DNA from: Pseudobutyrivibrio sp.
Lineage (GTDB): Bacteria; Bacillota; Clostridia; Lachnospirales; Lachnospiraceae
Assembly: GCF_017471675.1 (NCBI RefSeq)
Contig: NZ_JAFUSK010000019.1
Coordinates: forward strand, 1 to 44,725
Length of the DNA: 44,725 nucleotides
Direction of reading: 5' to 3'
Made by a program: the position numbers and the translations under genes. This document shows, piece by piece, positions 24,453 through 32,573 of the stretch. A model generated the notes under the pieces. The model had not been told where the DNA came from, did not search any database, and saw only the letters and a list, made by a program, of their open reading frames with translations. How positions within the stretch are numbered: position 1 is the first letter of the stretch; the number at the start of each line of letters is the position of its first letter.

Positions 24453-24534
24453 GTTGTTCTATTTACAAAAGTCATACTTTTCAAAGCCCATTCAAGCTCC
24501 ATATACTCCCAGGAGTCTTCTTATCACCCACTAA

Positions 24535-24563
24535 TTGTCTACATATTTATAATAATGTATAAT
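24535..24563 (+). promoter_or_regulatory. Sigma-A type promoter of the S41 peptidase gene
   Basis: TTGTCT at 24535-24540 and a consensus TATAAT at 24558-24563 are separated by 17 bp. Transcription would start about 30 bp before the AGGGAG ribosome site of the S41 gene. Confidence 0.7.
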
Positions 24564-24601
24564 AAACCCTGACTAACCATTCATAAAAAAGGGAGAATAC
24601 A

Positions 24602-25930
24602 ATGCTAAACAAACCAACGAGATTACCAAACATGCATAAGTACAAGAAACTACTAATAATCCCAATAATAGTCGCAGCAATACTAATCCTATGGTTCCTA
24701 ATATACCAACTGGTATTCAATCCTTATAGAGGAACAACGGATAAACATGTGGAGCCGCTGCCATTAGATGCTACACTTACAGAAAAGCAGGTGCTCAAAG
24801 ACATGGATTATACTATTAAGACTATCCGTAGCCATCATCCAGCCTGGCTTGAGAAAGATAATGCAAAAGTACAGGCTGTGGAAGAGGCCTATAAGAATGA
24901 ACGCCAGAAGCTGCAGGAGGATGGCACTGATAGCTACACAACACTGGATGAATGGTACATTTTGTCAGGGATTATTAATAAGCTACATGATGGCCATACA
25001 GGGGTGCTGTATAAATCAGATAGCAATTGTTACATAGATGATGTGACCCAGGTAGAGAAGTACGGAGTTCCAGTAGAGATAAATGGCAACCCGTCAGACC
25101 AGCTGTTAAAGGATTTTATGGGATTGTTTTCCTACGAGGGTGATGAGTATGCTAGAGGGATTTTTATAGATATTATCCAAAATGAAGCGTATCTTAAGCT
25201 GCTGGGAGTAGATACAACAGATGGGGTTACATTTACCTTTGCTACCGAGGAAGGCAACAAGGATTATCACTACAGTATGGTGCCCTATGAGCAAGTCAAG
25301 GGAATCTCACAGGAAAGAGATGAACAATGGGTAGATTACGAAATTGATAAAGACAACAGCTTAGCCATATTCACTCTAAAAGAGTGTAATTATGATGACT
25401 ATTATATAAGTACGGTAAACCAGTTTTTTAAAGAGGTGAAAGAAAACAAGATAGAAAACATTATTGTGGACTTACGAAATAACGGTGGTGGACATTCTTA
25501 TGTGGCAGATGAATTTTTAAGCCATCTTGATATTGACGGATATAACACCTGGGCATGTGCTATTAGATATGGAATCTATTTAAAGAAGTATGATGCAAGC
25601 TATAACCCAGTGGACAAAAGGCCAGATGCATTCAGTGGCAATCTGTATGTGCTGACAGATGTTAATACCTACAGCGCTGCTATGGATTTTGCAATGTATG
25701 TGGCAGACAATGACCTGGGAACTATAGTGGGAGAAGCTTCGGGAAATATGCCTGACAGTTATGGCGATGTGCTTACATTTGTAACTCCAAATTCAAGCCT
25801 TAATCTTAGAGTTTCTTTTAAGAGATGGTATAGAATAGATGAGACAAAATCAGGTCAGCCTATTGAACCAGATGTGCCATGCGACCCAAGGGATGCCCTA
25901 ACAGTTACTAAGGATATGATTTGTAACTAG
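24602..25930 (+). CDS. S41 family serine peptidase, membrane anchored
   Basis: A 442-residue protein with one N-terminal membrane anchor (about residues 16-37) and an extracellular S41 (tail-specific protease/tricorn core-like) domain. LHDGHTGVLY near residue 128 and IIVDLRNNGGGHSYVAD near residue 287 are the S41 landmarks. The nucleophile is probably Ser358 in NTYSAAMDFA. No PDZ domain is evident, so it is a non-CtpA type. The first 40 codons are almost free of G and rich in ATA and CTA codons, unlike the remainder. A good promoter and an AGGGAG site precede it. The substrate is unknown. Confidence 0.83.
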   Translation: MLNKPTRLPNMHKYKKLLIIPIIVAAILILWFLIYQLVFNPYRGTTDKHVEPLPLDATLTEKQVLKDMDYTIKTIRSHHPAWLEKDNAKVQAVEEAYKNERQKLQEDGTDSYTTLDEWYILSGIINKLHDGHTGVLYKSDSNCYIDDVTQVEKYGVPVEINGNPSDQLLKDFMGLFSYEGDEYARGIFIDIIQNEAYLKLLGVDTTDGVTFTFATEEGNKDYHYSMVPYEQVKGISQERDEQWVDYEIDKDNSLAIFTLKECNYDDYYISTVNQFFKEVKENKIENIIVDLRNNGGGHSYVADEFLSHLDIDGYNTWACAIRYGIYLKKYDASYNPVDKRPDAFSGNLYVLTDVNTYSAAMDFAMYVADNDLGTIVGEASGNMPDSYGDVLTFVTPNSSLNLRVSFKRWYRIDETKSGQPIEPDVPCDPRDALTVTKDMICN

Positions 25931-25989
25931 CTGATAGATTGTATATAATATGACCGCAACATTAATAAAAGACAACATGGAGGAATACA

Positions 25990-26412
25990 ATGGAAAAGAA
26001 TAATTCAAAGAAGATAATAATAGGTGGAGTGATTTTAGCTGTATTAATTGCAGCATTTGCAATTTGCTATAATGTGTTTGTGGCAAAGCCAACAGCAGGA
26101 AGCAAGAGTGTAGTTATTGAAGTGGTAGATAGCACAGGCACTACTACATCTTACGATGTTGATACAGATGCTGAGTATTTAAAGGATGCCATGGATGAGC
26201 TTGCCGAAAGTGATGATAGCTTCTCTTACAGCGGAACAGACGGTGATTATGGTATCATGGTAGAGGTTGTTAACGGTGAGCAGGCAATCTATGCAGAGGA
26301 TAATGCTTACTGGGCACTTTATGTAAATGGCGAATATGGTCAGTACAGTGCTAACCAGCAGCCTGTAACAGATGGTGACACATACACATGGACTTATGAG
26401 AAGGCAAACTAG
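25990..26412 (+). CDS. DUF4430 domain surface protein
   Basis: A 140-residue protein with one N-terminal membrane anchor or uncleaved signal (residues 9-31) and one DUF4430 domain, the fold seen in the C-terminal part of transcobalamin-like proteins. The closing motif AYWALYVNGEYGQYSANQQPV, given here without its full context, followed by DGDTYTWTY is diagnostic. An ATGGAGGAA site precedes the ATG. The ECF transporter S component starts four bases after its stop, so the two form a unit in which the DUF4430 protein may capture or present the substrate. Confidence 0.85.
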   Translation: MEKNNSKKIIIGGVILAVLIAAFAICYNVFVAKPTAGSKSVVIEVVDSTGTTTSYDVDTDAEYLKDAMDELAESDDSFSYSGTDGDYGIMVEVVNGEQAIYAEDNAYWALYVNGEYGQYSANQQPVTDGDTYTWTYEKAN

Positions 26413-26416
26413 TTAG

Positions 26417-26938
26417 ATGCAAAAAAGAATTACTACAAAGGATATAGCAGTCATTGGGTTGATGGTAGCTATAATCGAGGCCTGCAAGGTGGCACTTAGC
26501 TTTGCGCCTAATATTGAGCTGACAACCTTTTGGCTGATTATGTTTACAAGGCAGTTTGGCAGGAAGGTAGCAGTGATTGTGCCGGTGCTGATTCTTGTAG
26601 AGGGCATGATGTACGGCGTAAACACCTGGTGGGTGATGTATCTTTACATCTGGCCGCTGCTAGTGCTTTTAGCATATCTTTTCAGAAAGGTAGATTCAGC
26701 GCTGTTTTGGGCAATCTTTGCAGGAATATTCGGGCTATGCTTTGGGCTACTGTGTTCCATTACATATTTTTTCATAGGTATGAGAGATGGTGGCATCATA
26801 GGCGGATTTAACACAGCCTTCCCATGGTGGATTTCCGGAATCATGTGGGATATGGTTCACTGTGGAGGCAATTTTGCGTTGATGCTGGTTCTTTATTACC
26901 CTATAGGTAACGTGATGAAGAGAAATTGTAAAGGATGA
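26417..26938 (+). CDS. ECF transporter S component
   Basis: A 173-residue protein with six membrane helices, typical of the substrate-binding S component of energy-coupling factor vitamin transporters. It starts with KDIAVIGLMVAIIEACKVAL, and WWISGIMWDMVHCGGNFAL occurs near the end. The A and T components are not in the window and are presumably the shared chromosomal set. DUF4430 partners suggest a corrinoid or a similar cofactor as substrate, but that is inferred. It starts 4 bp after the DUF4430 gene, and its stop is 9 bp before ybaK. Confidence 0.8.
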   Translation: MQKRITTKDIAVIGLMVAIIEACKVALSFAPNIELTTFWLIMFTRQFGRKVAVIVPVLILVEGMMYGVNTWWVMYLYIWPLLVLLAYLFRKVDSALFWAIFAGIFGLCFGLLCSITYFFIGMRDGGIIGGFNTAFPWWISGIMWDMVHCGGNFALMLVLYYPIGNVMKRNCKG

Positions 26939-26947
26939 TAGATTGAT

Positions 26948-27421
26948 ATGAAGAACAATGATAAAACAAATGTAATGCGTGTCCTTGACGCAAAAAAGAT
27001 TTCATACGAGAGCCATTCATACGAGCCTGATGCAACTATGACTGGTGAAGAGATTGCAGGAGTGCTTGGGGAACCGGCAGAGAAGGTTTTCAAGACACTT
27101 GTTACCCAGGGAAAGACTGGAGCCTACTATGTATTTGTAGTGCCAGTGGTAGAGGAGCTTGATCTTAAGAAGGCTGCAAAGGCCGCTGGTGAAAAATCCA
27201 TTGCCATGATTAAGCAGAAGGATTTGCTTGGACTTACAGGCTATGTTCATGGTGGTTGCTCGCCAATAGGAATGAAGAAGCAGTTTCCAACATTTATTCA
27301 TGAGACAGCAACAGGCTATGATAAAGTGTTTGTAAGCGCTGGCAAGGTGGGCTTTCAGATAGAGTTATCCCCTGCAGATTTAATAAAAGTAGCAAATATT
27401 AAACCAGCTGATTTAGTGTGA
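26948..27421 (+). CDS. ybaK: YbaK/EbsC family Cys-tRNA(Pro) deacylase
   Basis: A 157-residue cytosolic enzyme that hydrolyses Cys-tRNA(Pro) mischarged by prolyl-tRNA synthetase. The conserved sequence includes KTLVTQGKTGAYYVFVVPV, with the catalytic Lys of VFKTLV near residue 41, and GYVHGGCSPIGMKKQFPTF near residue 98. The C-terminal VSAGKVGFQIELSPADL is also typical. The length matches E. coli YbaK. It is the third gene after the DUF4430/ECF pair and may be read from the same transcript. Its last bases contain the first copy of an AGTGTG repeat that belongs to the next promoter. Confidence 0.92.
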   Translation: MKNNDKTNVMRVLDAKKISYESHSYEPDATMTGEEIAGVLGEPAEKVFKTLVTQGKTGAYYVFVVPVVEELDLKKAAKAAGEKSIAMIKQKDLLGLTGYVHGGCSPIGMKKQFPTFIHETATGYDKVFVSAGKVGFQIELSPADLIKVANIKPADLV

Positions 27422-27472
27422 CACAAGTGTGCTACTAGTGTGCCTGTAGTGTGACATACCATCCTTTATACT
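27415..27472 (+). promoter_or_regulatory. Four AGTGTG direct repeats at 11-bp steps plus -10 box
   Basis: Perfect AGTGTG hexamers start at 27415, 27426, 27437 and 27448, exactly 11 bp apart, and the first and last are followed by ACA. TATACT at 27467-27472 is a good -10 box, but the -35 position falls within the repeats and does not match consensus. This is how activator-dependent promoters of OmpR/PhoB-type response regulators look. The same motif is found upstream of the gene at 24123. Confidence 0.6.
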
Positions 27473-27517
27473 GTACTCAACAGTTAAACAAATACAGTTC
27501 ATAGGAGGTATGAAAAA

Positions 27518-27724
27518 ATGGCAGTTGTAGTTGTAGCAGCAATCGTATTATATGGAATCGAATTTATCAGCTTAATACAGTTAAGAAGAGAAGCTAAGGA
27601 ATTACAGAATGAAGATTTAGCATACCTCGAGGATGCTTTTAGATATACTTATATTGAAGAGGATTTCGAGCAGGTTGAGGCAGAATTCCTTAAGCTTAAG
27701 GATGATTTAAAATATGCAATCTAA
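27518..27724 (+). CDS. Small single-pass membrane protein with acidic tail
   Basis: A 68-residue protein. Its N-terminal hydrophobic segment (AVVVVAAIVLYGIEFISLI) is a membrane helix, and it is followed by an amphipathic, strongly acidic region (EDLAYLEDAFRYTYIEEDFEQ) that is probably cytoplasmic and helical. An AGGAGGT site is ten bases upstream of the ATG. A terminator follows, so it is monocistronic. The promoter carries the AGTGTG array, which suggests regulated expression. The function is unknown. Confidence 0.65.
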   Translation: MAVVVVAAIVLYGIEFISLIQLRREAKELQNEDLAYLEDAFRYTYIEEDFEQVEAEFLKLKDDLKYAI

Positions 27725-27761
27725 ATCAATTGCAAATAGAATAATAGAAATGTAAAATCTT

Positions 27762-27789
27762 ATGGAGCAGGTTATCTGCTCCATTTTTA
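27762..27789 (+). terminator. Intrinsic terminator
   Basis: A perfect 9-bp stem ATGGAGCAG/CTGCTCCAT (27762-27770 and 27776-27784) around GTTAT is followed by TTTTAA. It ends the transcript of the 68-residue protein gene. Confidence 0.88.
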
Positions 27790-27836
27790 ACCTGTAACAG
27801 CAAAATAATTACCTCTTATCCCAAAATCTTGCGCAC

Positions 27837-27855
27837 TGTAGAAAGTTATGTAGAA
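27837..27855 (+). promoter_or_regulatory. TGTAGAA direct repeat upstream of the LytTR gene
   Basis: TGTAGAA occurs at 27837-27843 and 27849-27855, 12 bp apart. LytTR proteins bind pairs of direct repeats with about one helical turn between them, so this may be an autoregulatory site. The sequence does not match the published LytTR consensus closely. Confidence 0.3.
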
Positions 27856-27881
27856 TATAATCATAGGAGGCGCCAATAGTT

Positions 27882-28343
27882 ATGAAGATAAATATTGACG
27901 TAGATGATTCTTTACAGCAGGATGAAATTACTATCCACTGCCGGGAGTTAACAGATGAGATACTAGAGCTGCAGCGTCTGTTAAGTAAGCGGCAAGCGGG
28001 GCCACAAAGGATTTCAGCATACATAGATGATACAGAGTATTACGTGGATGTGAAATCAATTGTTTTCTTAGAAAGCGATGGTAATTACATAGCCATTCAT
28101 ACTGCTAAATCAATCTACAGGATTAGACAAAAACTATATGAGCTTGAAGAAATACTCCCAAGAGATTTTATTAGGGTATCCAAATCCACTATCGTAAATA
28201 CGGATTTGATATCTTCCATCAAAAAGAACATTACGGGAGCTAGTGAGATTTCCTTTAGGAATTGCACTAAGCAGGCTTATGCATCAAGGAACTATATTAA
28301 AGCGTTGATAGAGATCATGGATGAAAAGAGGTTGAAAAAATGA
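27882..28343 (+). CDS. LytTR DNA-binding domain regulator
   Basis: A 153-residue protein with a short N-terminal region and a LytTR domain from about residue 45 to 148. Landmarks are DDTEYYVDVKSIVFLESDGNY, in which the conserved I-x-x-L/F-E-S/A-x-G-N-Y is visible, and FIRVSKSTIVNTDLI, the usual R-x-H/S-x-S-x-x-V/I-N. There is no receiver domain, so it is not a classical response regulator. AGGAGG is eleven bases upstream. Its stop codon overlaps the start of the LiaF-like gene (ATGA), as expected for LytTR genes paired with a membrane protein that controls them. Confidence 0.88.
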   Translation: MKINIDVDDSLQQDEITIHCRELTDEILELQRLLSKRQAGPQRISAYIDDTEYYVDVKSIVFLESDGNYIAIHTAKSIYRIRQKLYELEEILPRDFIRVSKSTIVNTDLISSIKKNITGASEISFRNCTKQAYASRNYIKALIEIMDEKRLKK

Positions 28344-29059
28344 AGGATTATAAGATTAAATCAATATTAAGAGGTTTGGCTATTATTGCATTTGGGGTAT
28401 GTTGTTTGATTGGAAACAGCGATAGATTCGCCGATATGCCACTTGCTAGAATAGCTGTAAGCTTGTTATTATTGGTGGTTTTAGTAGAAACAATCATCGA
28501 GAGAAATATTATTAGCATATTTTTCGTATTAGGCTGTGGCGCCTGTGTTTACCAAAATGAACTTGGTCTTAAGGATGTTAATTTTCTATTAATTATAGGC
28601 TCATTCTTATTGATTGGAATTGGTTTAAATCTAATAATTGGCAAGAAGCCAAAGATTACCGTAATCAATAATGGTCACAAGGCTTCAGTGGAAGGCGTTG
28701 GTAATGCAGAATACTGGGAAGAAGACGGCAATTTTAGTGTAGACAACAACTTAGGACAACGTACTCAGTATGTTAAGATACAGAACCTGAAAAAGGGCGA
28801 CATCGACAATGCCTTGGGTTCTCTCACTGTATATCTTTCAGGCAGTACTGTAGATGCATCTGGTGCACAGCTTGATATAGATAATGGTATGGGAAGCCTT
28901 TCAGTATATTTTCCAAAGGAGTTTAGAGTCCGTTTTAACTGTGACAACGGAATGGGCAAAATCAATATGCATGGTGAATGCAACCAGGATGAGACCCAGC
29001 CACTTGTGATAGCTAATGTAGATAACGGAATGGGACAGATAGATTTTTATTTTGAGTAA
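28340..29059 (+). CDS. LiaF-like membrane protein
   Basis: A 239-residue protein with four membrane helices in the first 110 residues and a C-terminal beta-rich domain. That domain carries three copies of DNGMG (with the related DNALGSL), each at a beta-strand turn, as in the LiaF/DUF2154 adhesin-like domain. It overlaps the LytTR gene by 4 bp. LiaF proteins restrain cell-envelope stress systems, and paired LytTR regulators are often inhibited by their membrane partner. A similar sensor role is inferred here. Confidence 0.72.
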   Translation: MKDYKIKSILRGLAIIAFGVCCLIGNSDRFADMPLARIAVSLLLLVVLVETIIERNIISIFFVLGCGACVYQNELGLKDVNFLLIIGSFLLIGIGLNLIIGKKPKITVINNGHKASVEGVGNAEYWEEDGNFSVDNNLGQRTQYVKIQNLKKGDIDNALGSLTVYLSGSTVDASGAQLDIDNGMGSLSVYFPKEFRVRFNCDNGMGKINMHGECNQDETQPLVIANVDNGMGQIDFYFE

Positions 29060-29060
29060 T

Positions 29061-31013
29061 ATGACAGAATTAGAGTTTTTAGATAGATATACCAAACAAT
29101 TAAATGAGCAACAATTAGAAGCAGTACAGACAGTAGCAGGGCCTGTGCTGCTTCTTGCTGTGCCGGGAAGTGGTAAAACCACAGTGCTGGTAAACAGGCT
29201 AGGCTACATGATTTACTGCAAGGGCATTGCCCCTGAAAACATCCTTACCCTTACATACACAGTGGCAGCCACCAAGGATATGGCAGCCAGGTTTACACAC
29301 ATCTTTGGGGAGGAGCTTTCAGGCAGACTGGAATTTAGAACCATCAATGGAATCTGCGCCAAGATAATCGCCTACTACGGTAGGATGATTGGCAAGACTT
29401 CCTTCGAATTGTGTAGCGACGATAAATATACAGGACAGCTTCTTACAAACATCTACCTGAATGTAGAAAAGGATTATCCAACAGAAAGCGATATCAAAGG
29501 GCTTCGCACTCTGATTACCTATTGCAAAAACATGTATCTTACACCTGACGAGATTAAAAAGATTGGGAAGGATAATGATATAGATTTATATCGTATATAC
29601 GAATTGTATAATGCCAAGCTAAAAGAGCAAAGCATGATGGATTATGATGACCAGATGATATATGCCTACAAAATCCTTAAGGGTTCCCAGGTTACACTAA
29701 AGCATTTTCAGGAAATTTACAGATATATTTGCGTAGATGAAGCCCAGGATACATCGAAGATTCAGCATATGATAATCTCCTTGCTTGCAGGGGCAAAGGG
29801 TAATCTTTTCATGGTAGGCGATGAGGACCAAAGTATTTACGGCTTTAGAGCAGCCTACCCAGATGCCCTTCTAAATTTTGAGAAGGAGCATACAGGAGCA
29901 AAGGTGTTGGTGATGGACAAAAACTATCGCTCCAATGCAAGGATAGTAGAGGCTGCAGATATTTTTATCCAGCACAATAAGGAGCGTCATGCAAAGCATA
30001 TCTGTGCCACCAAATCAGCTGAAAGCGAGATTAATTTCGTATCAATAGCAAGGGAGAATCAGTACAGCTATCTTATGAAGGTGGCTGAAAATCCGGCTAC
30101 AAGGACAGCGGTGTTATATAGAGATAACGAAAGCGTACTTCCACTGGTGGATTTGTTAGAGCGAAACAATGTCCCTTACAACATTAAAAGCGCTGACCTG
30201 ACCTTTTTCAGCAATCGCGTGGTATTAGATATAGTAAATATGTTGAGATTTGCCTTCGTTCCAATGGATGCTGAACTTTTTATGAAGATATATTTCAAAT
30301 TTCAGGCTTATATCAAAAAGACAGATGCAATCGAAATGTGTGAGCTGGCGGAAGCAAATCACAGCGGAATATTGGATGCAGCAGAGCTTGTGGATATGAA
30401 CCCGCACGTGCTGGGAAACTGCCGCTCATTAAGAACTCATTTCAAAAACATGGCAAATGAGAATCCATACAAAGCCATTAATCGAATTGAAAACTTTATG
30501 GGGTACGGCGATTACCTTGGGGCCAACAACATCGATACCAACAAAATCTTCATATTAAAGCAGCTTGCAAAGCAGGAAAAGGATATTCCATCCTTCCTTA
30601 ATCGCCTGTCCGTATTAAGACAGCTGCTTATGGAAAAGAAGAATGACCCAGGCACTAAATTCATCCTATCTACCATCCATTCCAGCAAGGGATTGGAGTA
30701 CGATTCAGTAATGCTTATAGATGTATTAAACGGCGTGTTCCCTAACAAGGTTTTACGTCAGCACACCAAGGCAACTCCTCAGGAGAAGAAGGATTACGAG
30801 GAGGAGCGCAGAATCTTTTACGTAGGAATGACCAGAGCCAAGGAACATCTGACAATATTTAAATACAAGGACAGACCATCAGCCTTTTTAAAGGAGCTGT
30901 CAAATAAACAAGCTATTCTAGAAGAAATGCTAGAAAGCAAGCCGGCCAATACCTACTCGGCCACCCAGGCTACCTCTTATCTACAAAGAATGATGAGAAA
31001 TTCACAGAAATAA
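29061..31013 (+). CDS. UvrD/PcrA-like superfamily 1 DNA helicase
   Basis: A 650-residue ATP-dependent 3'-5' helicase of the UvrD/Rep family. Walker A is AVPGSGKTT at residues 32-40, motif II is VDEAQD near residue 226, motif III/IV is GDEDQSIYGFRAA near residue 252, motif V is TIHSSKGLEYDSV near residue 537, and motif VI is IFYVGMTRAKE near residue 584. It is about 80 residues shorter than PcrA because the 1B/2B domains are smaller. The ATG at 29061 begins two bases after the LiaF-like stop without a good ribosome site, so coupling is likely. A second housekeeping UvrD/PcrA is expected elsewhere. Confidence 0.92.
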   Translation: MTELEFLDRYTKQLNEQQLEAVQTVAGPVLLLAVPGSGKTTVLVNRLGYMIYCKGIAPENILTLTYTVAATKDMAARFTHIFGEELSGRLEFRTINGICAKIIAYYGRMIGKTSFELCSDDKYTGQLLTNIYLNVEKDYPTESDIKGLRTLITYCKNMYLTPDEIKKIGKDNDIDLYRIYELYNAKLKEQSMMDYDDQMIYAYKILKGSQVTLKHFQEIYRYICVDEAQDTSKIQHMIISLLAGAKGNLFMVGDEDQSIYGFRAAYPDALLNFEKEHTGAKVLVMDKNYRSNARIVEAADIFIQHNKERHAKHICATKSAESEINFVSIARENQYSYLMKVAENPATRTAVLYRDNESVLPLVDLLERNNVPYNIKSADLTFFSNRVVLDIVNMLRFAFVPMDAELFMKIYFKFQAYIKKTDAIEMCELAEANHSGILDAAELVDMNPHVLGNCRSLRTHFKNMANENPYKAINRIENFMGYGDYLGANNIDTNKIFILKQLAKQEKDIPSFLNRLSVLRQLLMEKKNDPGTKFILSTIHSSKGLEYDSVMLIDVLNGVFPNKVLRQHTKATPQEKKDYEEERRIFYVGMTRAKEHLTIFKYKDRPSAFLKELSNKQAILEEMLESKPANTYSATQATSYLQRMMRNSQK

Positions 31014-31071
31014 TACTCATAATATGTTATTATGATGTTAACTGGCAATGTATTGTAGAAGGAGGATTATT

Positions 31072-31614
31072 ATGGCAGAAAACAAGTATGCAGGAACCAA
31101 GACAGAAAAGAATCTTTGGGAGGCTTTCGCCGGCGAGTCAATGGCAAGAAATAAGTACACTTATTTCGCCTCTGTAGCTAAGAAAGCAGGCTATGAGCAG
31201 ATTGCAGCCTTATTCCTTAAGACAGCTGACAATGAAAAAGAGCATGCTAAGCTATGGTTCAAGGCTTTAGGAGAAGTTGGCGATACTCCTGCTAATCTTT
31301 TGCATGCAGCAGAAGGCGAGAATGCAGAGTGGACTGATATGTATGATAGAATGGCTAAGGAAGCAGAGGAAGAAGGCTTTCCAGAATTAGCAGCACAGTT
31401 TAGAGGTGTTGCAGCCATCGAAAAGGCTCATGAAGAAAGATACCGTAAGCTTTTGCAGAATGTGGAAGCCATGGAAGTATTCAAAAAGAGTGGTGTAACA
31501 ATGTGGGAGTGCCGCAACTGTGGTCATATAGTAGTGGGAGTAGAAGCTCCAGCAGTATGCCCGGTTTGTAAACATCCTCAGTCTTACTTTGAGGTAAGAG
31601 AAGAAAATTATTAA
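31072..31614 (+). CDS. rbr: Rubrerythrin
   Basis: A 180-residue non-haem iron protein that reduces hydrogen peroxide in anaerobes. The diiron four-helix bundle comprises the first 135 residues ([26 protein letters not shown] and [13 protein letters not shown] carry Glu/His ligands). The C-terminal rubredoxin domain has CRNCGH and CPVCKH, which bind one iron. The ATG at 31072 follows AAGGAGG. A longer frame from 31048 has no ribosome site. It is monocistronic and ends at a strong hairpin shared with the convergent PHP gene. Confidence 0.95.
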   Translation: MAENKYAGTKTEKNLWEAFAGESMARNKYTYFASVAKKAGYEQIAALFLKTADNEKEHAKLWFKALGEVGDTPANLLHAAEGENAEWTDMYDRMAKEAEEEGFPELAAQFRGVAAIEKAHEERYRKLLQNVEAMEVFKKSGVTMWECRNCGHIVVGVEAPAVCPVCKHPQSYFEVREENY

Positions 31615-31629
31615 TACAAGAATTAACAA

Positions 31630-31659
31630 AGAGCTAAGGCCTATACAGGTCTTAGCTCT
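31630..31659. terminator. Bidirectional terminator between rbr and the PHP gene
   Basis: A 13-bp stem with one G-T pair (31630-31642 with 31647-31659) around ATAC. It overlaps the last codons of the PHP gene on the minus strand. T-rich sequence follows on the minus-strand side; on the plus side the T-tract is weak. Confidence 0.75.
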
Positions 31660-32411
31660 ATTACGTTATCGCCATATTCAATATTGTTTCTATTGAGGAA
31701 GTCTACAAATCCAGGTAGGCTTTCAGGCTGCATTACATCCTTTGGAGCGTGGGCGTCACAGCCGATTACAAATTTTGCACCCATCTTTGAAGCCAGGCTA
31801 AAGAATCTGTCGCAAGGATAGTTTCTGCCTGTGGCAAAGCCTAACATATTTACTTCCAGAGGAATGTTCATATCGATGGCGGTCTGGATTACAGGGCGCA
31901 TGTGCATCTGGAATACATTATCGTCACCTACATAGTTAATTAAATCCGGGTGAGCCAGATATGAGAAGTAGCCTGTCTGCATGCCTTCTATGGTAAGGGC
32001 AGCGTAATCGATGAGATGCTGCTCCTCATCTGTCATGGCACCTGAGTAAAAGCCTGTTATTTCATCTGGGGCGAAATGCTGTCCCTGAATGATGTAATCA
32101 AGTGGGAACTGGCGCAGATGCTTAAGAAGCTTGTCGAAATATTTGTGAGTATATTCTACCTCGTATCCAATCAAAATCTGAATATCATCCTTATATTCGT
32201 CCCTAAGCTTTACCAATGTGGAAGTGTAGTTTTCAACTTCAGACATTTTCATACGAATGTGAGATTCATAATCATCAGGATATGGCTGAGGCACATGGTC
32301 TGAAACTCCGTAGATTTTAAAGCCTGCGGTGATTGCTGCTTCTATATACTCTCGTTCTGTGCCGCTGGCGTGATTGCACCTAACTGTGTGTGAATGGTAA
32401 TTAGCTAACAT
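31641..32411 (-). CDS. hisK: PHP-domain histidinol-phosphatase
   Basis: A 256-residue metal-dependent phosphatase of the PHP family that releases phosphate from L-histidinol phosphate in histidine synthesis. Motifs are NYHSHTVRCNHASG at the N-terminus, SDHVP near residue 36, GYEVEY near residue 85, GQHF near residue 109, SYLAHPDL near residue 153 and GCDAHAP near residue 215; these supply the metal ligands. The ATG at 32411 follows GGAGG, while the upstream in-frame start has none. No other his genes are here. Other PHP phosphoesterases are the main alternative. Confidence 0.84.
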   Translation of the reverse strand: MLANYHSHTVRCNHASGTEREYIEAAITAGFKIYGVSDHVPQPYPDDYESHIRMKMSEVENYTSTLVKLRDEYKDDIQILIGYEVEYTHKYFDKLLKHLRQFPLDYIIQGQHFAPDEITGFYSGAMTDEEQHLIDYAALTIEGMQTGYFSYLAHPDLINYVGDDNVFQMHMRPVIQTAIDMNIPLEVNMLGFATGRNYPCDRFFSLASKMGAKFVIGCDAHAPKDVMQPESLPGFVDFLNRNNIEYGDNVIELRPV

Positions 32412-32505
32412 TATGAAATCCTCCAAATATCCTAAATAATAGCACAATAATGAAAAGTTTGCATTTGCTCAGAGAAAAGTGGATAAAAAAAGACAGCAGA
32501 CAGAA

Positions 32506-32531
32506 AAAATATTTAATGTTCAGAATATTTT
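32506..32531. promoter_or_regulatory. 8-bp inverted repeat in the divergent promoter region
   Basis: AAAATATT (32506-32513) and AATATTTT (32524-32531) form a perfect inverted repeat with a 10-bp spacer, ten bases upstream of the -35 box of the permease promoter. It may be an operator, but the A/T content makes chance matches common. Confidence 0.3.
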
Positions 32532-32540
32532 ATTTTCGAT

Positions 32541-32569
32541 TTAACTTTTAGAGAAAAATGTAGTATAAT
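32541..32569 (+). promoter_or_regulatory. Promoter of the APC permease gene
   Basis: TTAACT (32541-32546) and a consensus TATAAT (32564-32569) are separated by 17 bp. Transcription would begin near 32575, giving a leader of about 98 nucleotides. Confidence 0.65.
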
Positions 32570-32573
32570 AGCC

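Noticed and set aside
27856-27861. TATAAT as the -10 box of the LytTR gene
   Set aside because: The implied start site falls inside the AGGAGG ribosome site and no -35 is present at 16-18 bp, so it is probably not the main promoter.
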